Shown here: positions 54,031-64,000 of the stretch, piece after piece
Numbering within the stretch: position 1 is the stretch's first letter
Layout: each line of letters starts with the position of its first letter
DNA from: Delphinapterus leucas
Lineage: Eukaryota > Chordata > Mammalia > Artiodactyla > Monodontidae
Assembly: GCF_002288925.2 (NCBI RefSeq)
Contig: NW_022098037.1
Span: 3,032,402 to 3,096,401, forward strand
Reading direction: 5' to 3'
DNA: 64,000 nt
Notes under the pieces: model-generated
What the model was told of the DNA's origin: nothing
Database searches by the model: none
What the model saw: the letters and a program-made list of their open reading frames with translations, nothing else
Made by a program: the position numbers and the translations under genes

Positions 54031-56140
54031 ACCATTTCAATCTCTGCCTTTTGAGCTGTAGTACAGAGTCATGCTCTCATTTGAGGGAGATACGCCCTGG
54101 CTGATTTTACTAGCCATACTCTGGCACCATGGATAAAGAAGTGGACCCTTCTAAGTAGACATAAGTCTTGGAGAGCCTGTAGTACCATGAGTAAACTGTA
54201 ACTTGAGTGCTTCTTATCTGGTTAGGTCATTGCTAAAGAAAAAGCGGAAGTAATGAGGTTAGCAGCGTATGTTGTTATATTACTGCTCTGAACACTGATT
54301 CCTTTCCTTTTCTCCAAGGATGAGAGCAAGCTTCATCTAAATTATTATGCTTGTAGGTGATTGATAGGGAGCTGTGAACATTTAACTGGAAAGCATTTCT
54401 CTATAAAAACAGAATACTGTTCCTTGGTGATTCATCACATTTTTCTGTGATGACCTCATCTACTGTTTAACCACACTGAAGCTTCCATGTTGACCCAGGA
54501 CTGCTTATTCCTATGACCTCATGTGTATTAGGCTTTGTTTTAGAGCATCAGAAGTCAGAGACCTCTGTGTGAAGGTCAACTCCGGTCACCCCAAAGTCCT
54601 AAAGCTGGTCCTTCTAAAGGCGATAACCCCACGTTTGAGCATTCCATGATGTCAGTGATATTTCCACAGGGCCTGGAGGTGGAAGTCACATGGTTCCATT
54701 GACTCCACAGACAGTTCCTGGAATAGTTAATAAGTGACATTTTTCAGAGATTCCCTGGGGTCAATAATATCTAGAAAGGTAACCTCAAATATTGTATTTT
54801 CTGTTGGGATTTCGCTTGCATGCTATTATAAAGGGATGAAATTATTCACTCATGGATATTCCTAACCTCTTCCCTCTCCACTCTCTCCCCTAAAAGAATT
54901 TTGGTTTTATGGTGAATTATTTCTCCTCCTCTGTTCTAAAAATTCCCAGGGTGGTTCTTTGGGTTTCCACATTGCAGAATCTGAAGGGTAGGGAGAGTAG
55001 AAAATACCTAATCCAGGAGGGGTTTATGGCAGCAAAATGGGCCTGATCAAAGTGCACTCCTCAGAGGCCATGTGACAAGTTGAAGGGGAAAGAGTATGAT
55101 GGGTAGGGAGCATATCTGTGCGTTCACACCAGCCTTACAGCATGGGATGGAAGTACAAGGAGAGATGAAAAGGTATGATTAGGAAAAGAGCTAGAAACTC
55201 CCAGATATTGCAAGATATTAGAAACAATTGGTGACGCCTAAGGTCACTAATAACAGTTTCATGACTTATGTACCACAATCTGTTATATGATTTTCAAGAG
55301 ACTTTAGGATGATTGGAAATTCTATTTTGACCACCTTTCTCTGCTTAAAGCTCTACAAGTAGGTCAGGACCCAAACAAATAGACTAGGCCCAAAGCATTA
55401 TCTCTGACTTTCCATGTGTGTCACCAAAATAAATGGGCTTCTTCCACAACTAGTTTCAGGTCCTGTCTTAAGGACCTTTCCCTTTGTTTTAATACCCTCT
55501 GATCCAAGTCTCTTCTTCCAGCTCTTCACATCTGAACCAACCTTGGGATTCACTTCCAGACTAAGTGACTATGGAATCTATATTGGGGGTGAGTATCCAT
55601 CTGTGAACGTTCTCTTACTCCTCCTTAGTATAGAATTAATAACATGCAGACCAAGCCTTGTCACACAGGGTCAGGCTGCTGCTAACTGGCCAAGGGATCT
55701 GTATCTGATGTGGCCCTCAGAGTTGAGTTGAAGTACATGGATCGCATCCCTGATGGTTGCTTCAAATGAACCCCATGGGTTCGCCTCAATAACCCTTTCC
55801 TGTGCCATCTCCTTAACACAATCTAAACTTCTGGGGCTGTGTTTTATTACTGCATCCTAAATCATCACTTGGAATGAAGTGTGTTCCCAATGCACAACAC
55901 ACCGTGTGCCTTTTTCTAAATTTGCCCTTTTCAAAAGTCAAAGGAGAGTTAGTCACACACAGATTTTTCAAAAGTTCAGCCAACCCCACTCCTGTCTCTT
56001 TCAATAGCACAGCTCTTCCTCCTTCCCCAAACCCTGTTTATTCCTTCATTTTTCACCCATAAACTTGGAATCTACCATTCCATCTTCTTCCCAGAAGCAC
56101 TGCCCCGGGAACAGGGGGATAATAACCCAACTGAGAAGCT
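54031..56140. other. Unassigned, largely unique sequence
   Basis: Two kilobases without recognisable repeats or genes. A perfect 8-bp stem TCATCACA/TGTGATGA with a 6-base loop lies at 54432-54453. The 105-codon forward frame at 55414-55731 has no recognisable domain. Confidence 0.4.
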
Positions 56141-56144
56141 TCTT

Positions 56145-56218
56145 TTTCCAAGGTTGAGCAACTAGCATAGTATTTGACACATAGTAGGTACCCAATAAAT
56201 ATTTTCTGAATGAATGGC
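56145..56218 (+). repeat. L2 LINE terminal fragment
   Basis: ACACATAGTAGGTACCCAAT, AAATATTTTCTGAATGAATG is the L2 3' terminus. Confidence 0.75.
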
Positions 56219-56404
56219 TCTCCTTCAGAGATACCCAGCAGTGTGTTCTCATGATGTCAGGAAGAGTGGAGAGTCAAGTTATCTAAATAATCCACTTGTA
56301 AATCGCTCAGCAGCATTGTATAAGTTTTTATTCATTCAAACAACTCATCTGCCTGGACTTCAGGGCAACATCTGGGGCCATGGCCTGGTCTTTATACCTC
56401 TTTC

Positions 56405-56640
56405 AGAGGGATAAAGAACTTGAGTTTGGTTAAGTCAAAGGCTTTGGTTCAAATCTGGTTCTATCCCATTCTATCTGTGTGAATTTAGGGAAGTGATTCA
56501 ACCTCACTGGCTCTTATCTTACCCGACTGAAAAGTGGGGATGATAATGCCTTCCTCACAGAGTTATAATGAGAATGAAATGAGATAAGAAAGCCTGGCAT
56601 ATGGTGAATGTTCAATAAATGGTCCCTGCTGGTATTGATT
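56405..56640 (+). repeat. MIR SINE
   Basis: GGTTCAAATCTGGTTCTATC, GAATTTAGGGAAGTGATTCA, CGACTGAAAAGTGGGGATGA and GCATATGGTGAATGTTCAAT are MIR blocks in order. Confidence 0.85.
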
Positions 56641-56929
56641 GATTCACTGAAGAGTCTTCTCTGGAAAATTAGAAGTTTTGAGTAGGTAAGTTAGCATAGA
56701 TTCACTTTAAGGAGAAACAAAAATCTATTTTTATTTTTATCACAGAATGTTGCTCTACCCTCCCTCTGCAACTCATCTATTCTGTATCAAAATAGAAAAT
56801 TCAGGGTCACCTTACCTAGGCAGGGGCTAATTTCCCCTCTAGAACATAATTTCTCATAATCCTGGACATAATAACTCCTCGTATGCTTGAAAGCCATTAG
56901 TCAACATAAGCTCCACAAAGTAATATTTT

Positions 56930-57410
56930 CATTTAATTTAACATGTTTGTTGTTTTCCCAGGCATAATGGAAATAGGTCTATGGTCACAAGCCTTGCATC
57001 CTGGGCCATTGCCCATAGAGGAAAACTATCACTAATTAGCACCTTTGTGCGGGCCTGTGGAAGGGCTGCTTTTCTTTTTTTTTTCCTCCTGCTTTCATCC
57101 CTTTGGCAAACATCCCTTGAAGGCTAGTTGTAAATGCTAATGAAATCGCAGTTTCTGTTGGAAGATGAAATCCCAGAATATTTGAAAGCTCAAAAACTCA
57201 CTTAACACTGTGGTGCATTGTCAGGTATATTAATATTCTTTTGAGACTTGCTTGTTTATGTAATTTAATATCTATTTAAAGAGCATTTGTCCAAAAGAGA
57301 GGCGATATCTATGATGCCTCTCACTTCTACACCATCAGCAGGGAGAGCTCATCCTAGTCACCTGGTGTGGGTAAAATACATCATCTTTATCCTTCGAGTT
57401 TCAAGGTAAT
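56930..57410. promoter_or_regulatory. Candidate conserved noncoding segment (homeodomain-type motifs)
   Basis: Repeat-free DNA with the perfect palindrome CTAATTAG at 57032-57039 inside ACTATCACTAATTAGCACC. Other TAAT cores follow (ATGCTAATGAAATCGCAG near 57136, TATATTAATATTC near 57226). The texture is that of mammalian developmental conserved noncoding elements. This is inference from motif density and lack of repeats; conservation was not tested. Confidence 0.3.
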
Positions 57411-57694
57411 TTGGTGATAAGAACTACATAAATATATAGGTGGGTAGATGCAAACTGTCAGTCTCTCAAGAGGGATATTAATATCCCTAAAAGAATATGA
57501 TATGACTATTTCAAGTGATGCACTTTCTTAGAGCTCTGGCCTTGCTAAGATGCCTAACCCATTAAACGCAGAAAACTGAACAGCAGGAACACATTTTGCA
57601 TTTCATTTAATCCTCTTGATAAGCAAGTCAACCCACTTTCTGATCCTAGCAAAAATGTCCGGGTATCAGGCCTAAAGCCTATGCACCCATCCTA

Positions 57695-58205
57695 AGACTC
57701 CACATGACGCCACGTGGAGAAGAAGAAAAATATACACTTTAGTTAAATAAATGACTTGAACATGGACGGAGCGCACTCTGGAGAGTGAAGCGGTCTTGGT
57801 TACTTCGCCATCATTTTAAATTCCAGCTTCCCAGTCTATTTTAAGTACGTCGTTGCCGTTTCTCCCACACAGCCCTCTTCCCTCTCTTTATCTGCGATTA
57901 TACACTGGCGTCTGATGCTTCGCTATAGAGTTTTGGGTCTTGACAGTATTTCCCATCACGGTGGGAGAATTTTCTCTTTTCCCAGGCCCTAGAGATCAGC
58001 TTTGTCTTTTGTGAGAAGGAGACTTTCAAAAGACAGCTGAAGTGGATAAGAGCGGCCCTGGGCTCGCCAAGGAGGCGGCTGCACATGAGCTGCCAAGCGC
58101 GGCATTAGCCCTGCTCCAGCTCGGCTCTGGAATAGCTGGTTTTGAGGGGTTTGGCTTAAGCCTATGGAAATAAAAAGACTTTTCCATTTTACCTGTTCCC
58201 TGGGA
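57695..58205. promoter_or_regulatory. Candidate regulatory segment with retained CpGs and a CCACGTGG palindrome
   Basis: I count about 19-20 CpGs between 57705 and 58130 in sequence with no recognisable repeat. TGACGCCACGTGG at 57705-57717 holds the perfect palindrome CCACGTGG, an E-box for bHLH factors next to a TGACG half-site. Further blocks are GGACGGAGCGCACTCTGG, AAGTACGTCGTTGCCGTTTC and AAGCGCGGCATTAGCCC. No TATA/initiator or coding start is evident, so a distal element is likelier than a promoter. Confidence 0.3.
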
Positions 58206-58209
58206 TGGC

Positions 58210-59510
58210 CCAGAGTTACCATTCAGAGAGCACAGGAGGCCCCAGCCAAGAGGAAAACCAACAAAACTTATTGTAACTTAGCAGCAGAATCCCACAGCAC
58301 AATGGCTCTCGCCAGGGCAGACAAATACAGCCTTTGCTTTCCCGGCCTCTGCTACTTCCTTGGTTTATTTATACATTCAATAACACCATCAACGGGAACT
58401 TGAACCCTCCTCTCCTTGAGTCTACGCTGCCAGGAGTAGACGTATGAGCAAGAGCTTTGACATATCAGTCAACAAGATCGTTGCCCAGGTTAAGTAAAGA
58501 GGATGTTGTCATGTGTGTAATACAAGACAAAACCATTATGCAAAAGCAATATCTCCTTAAACACAAATTACTCTAATTAGGTTGGGACAGTGGAGGGACT
58601 GATCTGTGAAGAAGTGAACAGCTTATTGTGATAATTATTTATCCTTTCAAAATAATTTTTCATCAGGTGAGTCAAGACATTTTGGAAGCTCTCTCTTACA
58701 CCCCAGAGCTGACTTCCCCTTACTCCTCTGCTTTTTGAGCTGCAGCAGAAAGACCAATGTATCATATGAAGGTGATTAGAGGTGGCCTAGGGATTGGAAG
58801 CTGGCATTAAGTGAGCTCAGACTGGCCTGTAACATAGGCTCTGAGATGCATTTATTGCGTGGTTCTGCGGGAAGCAATGCATGGAAGGAACATTCGTGTT
58901 ATTTTTGGCTTAGTTTTCAGTAAAATTAATCTTCATTTCGTTGTACTGAAAACAGCAAGCAAAAACAAATGCCTCTATCAGAAGCAATTACTTTCTGCAC
59001 AATAATGTTTTGGAATAAAATCTTGGTTTTGGTGGAGACATATTTCCACATACAGAGACTTTTTGCTGTGAATAAGAAACAATCCAGTATATGTAATTTA
59101 AAAAGATACATGTAATAGAAGACAGTTACTACCTACTCTTGATCACAAAGAAAAACCTAATGAGATTGATATTAATGTTGAAGCCTGTATTTTAGCAGTG
59201 TTTGTAACTTTTTTCTCCAATGGGAACAATAAATGTGCTTTTATCAGGAGCCATAATATAGTCAAACATTTAAAGTTCTCCAAAATCTAAAGGGAAATAA
59301 TACACAATAGCTCCTTGGCATGATGGTTTGGCTGATGGAATGAAATGTTAGCCTCACTGTAGTTGGTGGAAGCAGAAGTGGCTCCAGCATGGATGTTAAG
59401 AGTGCCAGGTATTTGATCTTGGTCCTGAATAGCATAAGAAGAGCAAGAAAGGGCTGGGAGACCGGAAGAAGGCTAAATGCTATAGGCAACTATTTATACT
59501 TGAATATGGA
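58210..59510. other. Unassigned, largely unique sequence
   Basis: No gene or confident repeat over 1.3 kb. Like the adjoining candidate segments it is free of SINEs and LINEs, so the repeat-poor block extends from about 56.6 to 59.5 kb. Confidence 0.4.
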
Positions 59511-59512
59511 CA

Positions 59513-60078
59513 TGGTAGGCAGCTTCTGAAATGGCCCCCAATTGTCTCCATCTCCTGGTTTTCATGGCCTTGTGTAATCTCCTCCCCTTGGGTACAGTGA
59601 CTTAATCATAATGAATAGAATATGGCAGACAGGATGGGATGTTACTTCCAAGATTACTTTACAAAGAGATGGGGACTTCTGTCCTACTCGAATTCTCTCT
59701 CTGGTACTGCCTGCTTGTTTGCTCTGATGAAGCCAGCTGCCATGGTGGGAGATGCTCTTTGGAGAGGCTCAAGTGGCAAGGTGACCTCTAGCCAATGGTG
59801 GGGGAGGAACTGAGGCCCTGAGTCCAACAACCAGCGAGGAATTGAATCCTGCCAACAACCAAGGCTGCTTGGAAGCAGCTCCTTCCCCAGCAGCACCTTG
59901 AGATGACTACAACTCAGGCTGCCACTTGGATAACCGCCTGTGAGAGGTCCTGAGCCAGAGGACCCAGCTAAGCTGCACCTGGATTCCTGACTCACAGATT
60001 TCGTGAAATAATATGTGTTGCTTTAAGCGACTAAGTTTGGGAGTAATTTTTTATGCAGCAATCGCTAATGAATGTAGT
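59513..60078 (+). mobile_element. MLT1-type MaLR solo LTR, well preserved
   Basis: Nearly complete LTR of about 565 bp. Landmarks are TAGGCAGCTTCTGAAATGGC, CATGGCCTTGTGTAATCTCC, GAATATGGCAGACAGGATGG, TGATGAAGCCAGCTGCCATG, GGAATTGAATCCTGCCAACA, ACCTTGAGATGACTACAACT, CACCTGGATTCCTGACTCAC and the end GCTTTAAGCGACTAAGTTTG with TATGCAGCAATCGC. It starts with TG. It is the best preserved MaLR LTR in the window. The 103-codon reverse frame over it is a shadow. Confidence 0.9.
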
Positions 60079-60089
60079 GGAAAACTGAA

Positions 60090-61670
60090 CGTTTTATCAA
60101 GTTTATCAAATTAGGCATCACTTCTGGAATGGCTCAAGCCTCACTATTCCTCTTTTCAAACGATTAAAAACACCAATCTTGTCTATGGCTAGGCACCCGT
60201 TTTCCTCTTTTCCTAGCTACTATCAAGCATTCCACTTGGTCAGGGTCTGGTTCTGATTACTGCGGTGCTAGGTTTGATCCCTCAAATCCTCTGGAGCTTT
60301 CTGATGGCTGCTAGGGCCAGAGATCATAGGGGTTACAGTGATGCAGAAGAGTTACCGTAGATGGGAAAACACCTCACTCCCAAAGTTCTTCAGAAGCTGA
60401 TCACAGTTCCATAGTGGTAAGAGCGCTAGGCCTGATCCATGGAGCTCAACTCAACAATTGACACCTCCTGCATTATCTCCTTGACAGCTGTGTATCTTGT
60501 GCAGGGAAAGCACCATGCCAGGTCTCTGAGGAATGCCAAAACAAATAAAACAGTTCCTGCCCTTTAAGAAAGCCCAGTATAATGAGGAAGACAGGCACAT
60601 AAATAAATAACTCTAATATGAAGGTGGAGTAAACATCTGAGTGAAGTACTCTCTGGCTGCTTTGAAGTGAATGATTAAGAGAAAGGAAAGTTTGGGGAAG
60701 TTACTTTCTTTAGGACCCTGCTAACCTGGGACAGAGAGAGGTGCTTTCCGATGACGAAACTCCAAATTTTCTGAGGGAAGATGGAATGGAGGGAGTTTGA
60801 ACATGGTATGGTTTGGACTATGTTGTCATGCTGATCATTGTGTAACCTCCAGAAAACCTGGTCAAACACCCAAGCTGGTGGGTAGTGAGTATAGCTTGAG
60901 ATGGGAAATAAAATAGGAGTTAAATATTGACCTGGATAGAGTGTGATCTTGGAGCTGACTTAATTGATGTCCTCTTTCTTCTACTTTTGGCAACTTGTGA
61001 GAGCAACACCCACCTTCCCTGGTATTACATCGTTTTTCTTCTCCAAGGAGGCAGTCAGGACTCTCATGGACAGAGGCTTTGGCTATAAATTCCCACAGGT
61101 TAACAGGATAAAAATATGGAGAATAGAGAGGGAAGGGTTATATTTCTGCCCTTTTCCAAGGCTGTGTGCCCACTCCTTCTTTAATCCTCCCTAAGAAGAA
61201 AAAATACTGATATTATTGGTAGGATTACAAGATGTTGATTAGATCCCATTTACTAGAATGTAGGTTTGCCTTGTGTCAAACTGTCATGCATTTACCTCAG
61301 ACCCTTTTCTTCTTTCTCCTTTAGCTAAGTGGCGGAGGGTTAGGTGGGGAAAGATTTGGAGGCAAGACCTGCCACAAGGAATCTCCACTGTCTTGCTTCT
61401 ACTCTTTCATCTCATGAACTGCTTGGGGGTTCTACTGAGACTTAATGGAGAAACGCCCTTCTAAGGCTCAGGGACTAAGCCACAAGCTCCAACCTAGTAT
61501 TACTGTAGCTGTGAATTGGGGGCATAAGGCTTTGGCCCAATTAGTGACTGATTGGACTATTCTTTCCCATTGGACTATTGGTCTCTGTGTATGAATGCAT
61601 GTGTGTTCCTTCAGAATTTCAAATCTGCTATCCTAAAGATGTACAGTGCCATGGTGCTTCAGGGAATAAA
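60090..61670. other. Unassigned sequence
   Basis: No gene recognised. Around 60540-60620, AGTTCCTGCCCTTTAAGAAA and AATGAGGAAGACAGGCACAT resemble a reversed L2 3' block at low similarity. Confidence 0.4.
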
Positions 61671-61674
61671 TAAT

Positions 61675-61800
61675 TTGATTTTGATGAGAAAATCTAGGAA
61701 GACTTCATGGAGATATGAACTGATTCTTGAAGAATGGGTAAGAATTTGGTTAAGTGGGTATGAAAGGTCAGGGCATTCCAGCATGTTCCAAGTTTAGGAA
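61675..61800 (-). repeat. Possible L2 fragment (reverse)
   Basis: AGGAAGACTTCATGGAGATA, CTGATTCTTGAAGAATGGGT and AGGGCATTCCAGCATGTTCC follow the reversed L2-like pattern 'gggaaggcttcctggaggagg ... tcttgaaggatgagt ... gggcattccaggca'. Confidence 0.5.
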
Positions 61801-62024
61801 GCTAACTCTGGTGGCCCTGTGGGAGAGGCATTAATGCTAGAGGCAACGAGAGGTATTAGGAGACAGTTGTCATAATTCTGAGATGAACCTGACAAGATAC
61901 TACAAAGAATAATGCTATACAGACAGTGTGGTATCATCAGAAGTGGCATGGGATGAGTTCTTTTTTGACAGGAGACATCTTAGTAAAATCTCAGTCAAAC
62001 TTGTGATTTTAAGATAGCTCTTAG

Positions 62025-62229
62025 GGCTTCCCTGGTGGCGCAGTGGTTGAGAGTCCGCCTGCCAACGCAGGGGACACGGGTTCGTGCCCCGGTTCGGGAA
62101 GATCCCACATGCCGCGGAGCGGCTAGGCCCGTGAGCCACGGCCGCTGAGCCTGCGCGTCCAGAGCCTGTGCTCCCCAACGGGAGAGGCCACAACAGTGAG
62201 AGGCCCGCGTACCGCAAAAAAAAAAAGAA
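62025..62229 (+). mobile_element. CHR-type tRNA SINE (copy 7), 14-bp target duplication
   Basis: Full-length GC-rich copy with A box TGGCGCAGTGG and B box GGTTCGTGCCC. Its body ends GCGTACCGC (a C-to-G-type change in the usual CCAC end) plus an A-rich tail. The flanks AAGATAGCTCTTAG (62011-62024) and AAGGTAGCTCTTAG (62230-62243) are duplicates with one mismatch. Confidence 0.96.
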
Positions 62230-62244
62230 AAGGTAGCTCTTAGG

Positions 62245-63580
62245 TTAGAACATGAACTGTGCTTAAAATATTGTATCTGGCAAAGAAGTGTTATAAAAAG
62301 GAAACAAAATGCTTGGGATCCTTCTTTGAGGAGACTTATGTATAACCTATTTTTACAGAAAATACCAAGATATTCAAAATGTTTGAAAAACACTTCTGAA
62401 AAATTTGCCTTAGAAGTGCAAATAGATGTGATTCTTCCATCGCCAATTCTGAATTGTGAAGAATAACACTGAATAGAGATGGTGAGGCAAGGGAACCTGA
62501 GCATGAATGGGCTGAAATGCCCAAACATGTTCAAGGACGTAGAAGAGTACATTGAATTGGTGAGCATTATTTATTTTCATTCGTGGACATTGCACTTGCT
62601 TATGAATATTCAAAGCTAAATAATGAATGGTTCTGACCATAAGAATCTTACATCTAGTGTATGTCATCTGGAAGAAATAAGTTCTGAACAACTTAAGGAG
62701 ATGAGAGGCATCTGTTGGTGTAAAGAAATGGGGGGCTCATTCCTGCTAAGAGGAGAGAATTGTTAAGTGGTAAGTATGTAGAAGTGACTTAGTACATTCC
62801 TTTGGTAGAAGAGGAAATTTTGAAAAAATTAAAGGCCAGATGTGAGCAGCTTTGATGGCCAGACTGAGGATGTTGGTAGAAGCCTTGGTGATGGGTAGTT
62901 ATCACACAGAGAATAGCAAGTCGTTGCTTTCTAATGAAATCTGAAGGATGCTAAGAAGACTCGCACTTGAACTAAAAACATCCTCTTTGAAATGGACATT
63001 ACTTTGCAAAGGCAATAAACTCTCTTAAAGCACAACTGCCTTAGAAAATCTAACACATTAAGCTGGCCTTCAATCATTCACATTTTTATTGATATTTTAG
63101 ATAATATAATGCTTTCCTCCTAAGATCAGTCTCTCCAAGGTTAAAAAGTTTTCAGAGACCAAGAGAGGACTGAGAAGAAATTTAGAAGACCAGGGTATTT
63201 TCCGAGAAGGACATCCTGAGTTGGGTTTCTCAGGAGGACATATTTCATAAAGAGAGAGAAGACAGATGAGACTGGGCAGAGGTGGATTAGAAAGTTAAAG
63301 AAAATTGGATGTGGTATTTAGACCAAAGTTTGCAGAAAATTCTCTATTGGAGGAACACAGAAGAACCAATAGCCAAGATGCCTCTCCTCTTACAATCATA
63401 GTACTGAAAGAAAAGTCAACATAGGCCAATTAGCAAAATGTTGGTTCTCCATGGTAAGTTGTTATCTCAGGATAGGGCAGGCCAAGAGAGTTGTATATGG
63501 TATTGGGCCTGGCTGGAAGGTCAGGATAAAGAGAGTAGCAATATAACAAAATAACACATCTGGGGCTTCTGTTCGTATAG
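62245..63580. other. Unassigned sequence
   Basis: No gene or confident repeat. Confidence 0.4.
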
Positions 63581-63584
63581 TACA

Positions 63585-63815
63585 GTGGTCAGCCACGTTT
63601 TTCTTTAAAAGTCCACTTATTAAATATTTTAACTTTTGTGGGCCATATGGTCTCTATTGCAAATAATAAATTTTGTTATTATAGTGCGAAAGCAGCTACA
63701 GACAACAAAAAAAATGAATGAGCATGGTTGTATTCCAACAGAATTTAATTTACAAACATAGGCTATAGGCCAGATTTGGCCTATAGGCCATATTTTGCCC
63801 ATCTTGGCGTTGAAC
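63585..63815 (+). mobile_element. hAT-Charlie-type MITE
   Basis: CAGTGGTCAGCCACGTTTTT, AAATATTTTAACTTTTGTGG, GGCCATATGGTCTCTATTGC, GCGAAAGCAGCTACAGACAA and GGCTATAGGCCAGATTTGGC match a widespread ~220-bp mammalian non-autonomous DNA element ('cagtggtcggcaaactttttc ... gcgaaagcagccatagacaat ... ggccggatttggcc'). The left CAGTGGTC terminus is intact and the right one is degraded. I do not trust my memory for the exact family name. Confidence 0.7.
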
Positions 63816-64000
63816 AAATATGCTGGTACAATAAATTTTTAAACATTGGAACCAAGACTAGGTTCAGCATATCCTAGCCAATAAGTAGTTACAGTTAAGG
63901 TAAAGAGTCCAGAATTGGGATCTAGGTATCAGAATTGGGCAGCACGGCCCAGACTGCTACTGTGTCTGTCCTTTGGTAGAACTCCTTGTTCAGAGTCCGG
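63816..64000. other. Unassigned sequence at the window end
   Basis: No gene or repeat recognised. Confidence 0.4.

Noticed and set aside
61995..62567. 190-codon reverse open frame
   Set aside because: About a third is antisense CHR SINE. The remainder shows no domain.

Overview
The window is mammalian nuclear DNA, almost certainly from a cetacean (whale, dolphin or porpoise). The main evidence is seven copies of one GC-rich tRNA-derived SINE of the CHR type, each about 200-230 bp. Each begins with the GGCTTCCCTGGTGGCGCAGTGG head, carries pol III A and B boxes, ends in GTACCAC plus an A-rich tail, and is flanked by a readable 12-16 bp target-site duplication. Two older SINEs of the same tRNA lineage and many 5'-truncated L1 3' ends of the whale/ruminant kind accompany them.

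I found no protein-coding exon, tRNA, rRNA, snRNA or processed gene that I can support. The open reading frames are all short. The recurrent ones are translations of the SINE, of CA/GT microsatellites or of LINE remnants. The window reads as intergenic or deep intronic sequence.

Layout: 2-3 kb, an L2 interrupted by an L1 tail. 5-9 kb, a CA microsatellite, MIR and L2 pieces, two young SINEs and a long L2 (7.0-8.7 kb) split by an L1. 10-15 kb, reverse-strand L2 ORF2-region fragments, MER5 and MER1 type hAT elements, and MIR. 15-20 kb, HAL1/L1-like ORF1-region remnants, an old reverse-strand L1 ORF2 fragment, and an L2-like stretch split by a SINE. 20.6-26.5 kb, mostly unassigned sequence with a GT microsatellite and a purine tract. 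26.5-27.4 kb, a reverse-strand HAL1-like element split by an old L1 3' end. 29-34 kb, an older CHR-related SINE, an L1, an MLT1 LTR, an L2, and a MIR split by a short SINE. 35-40 kb, many MIRs, an L2 and a SINE whose tail is a CA microsatellite. 40-46 kb, L1 tails, two abutting reverse-strand retroviral LTR-like blocks, a CpG-retaining unique segment, MER5A, and a forward copy of one of the LTRs. 46-54 kb, an MLT1-like LTR, an L2 split by an L1, a composite L1+SINE locus that looks like a 3' transduction, MIRs, and a twin-primed L1. 54-64 kb, mostly unique sequence with two candidate conserved noncoding segments (about 56.9-58.2 kb), a well preserved MLT1 LTR (59.5-60.1 kb), a young SINE and a hAT fragment.

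There are no genes here to work together. The functional candidates are three stretches of unique, relatively CpG-rich or homeodomain-motif-bearing sequence that may be distal regulatory elements. I see no sign of a new biological system. The strongest observations concern mobile-element history: nested insertions that give relative ages, a likely L1 3' transduction, and a twin-primed L1. Repeat family names are from memory of consensus sequences and were not checked by database search.
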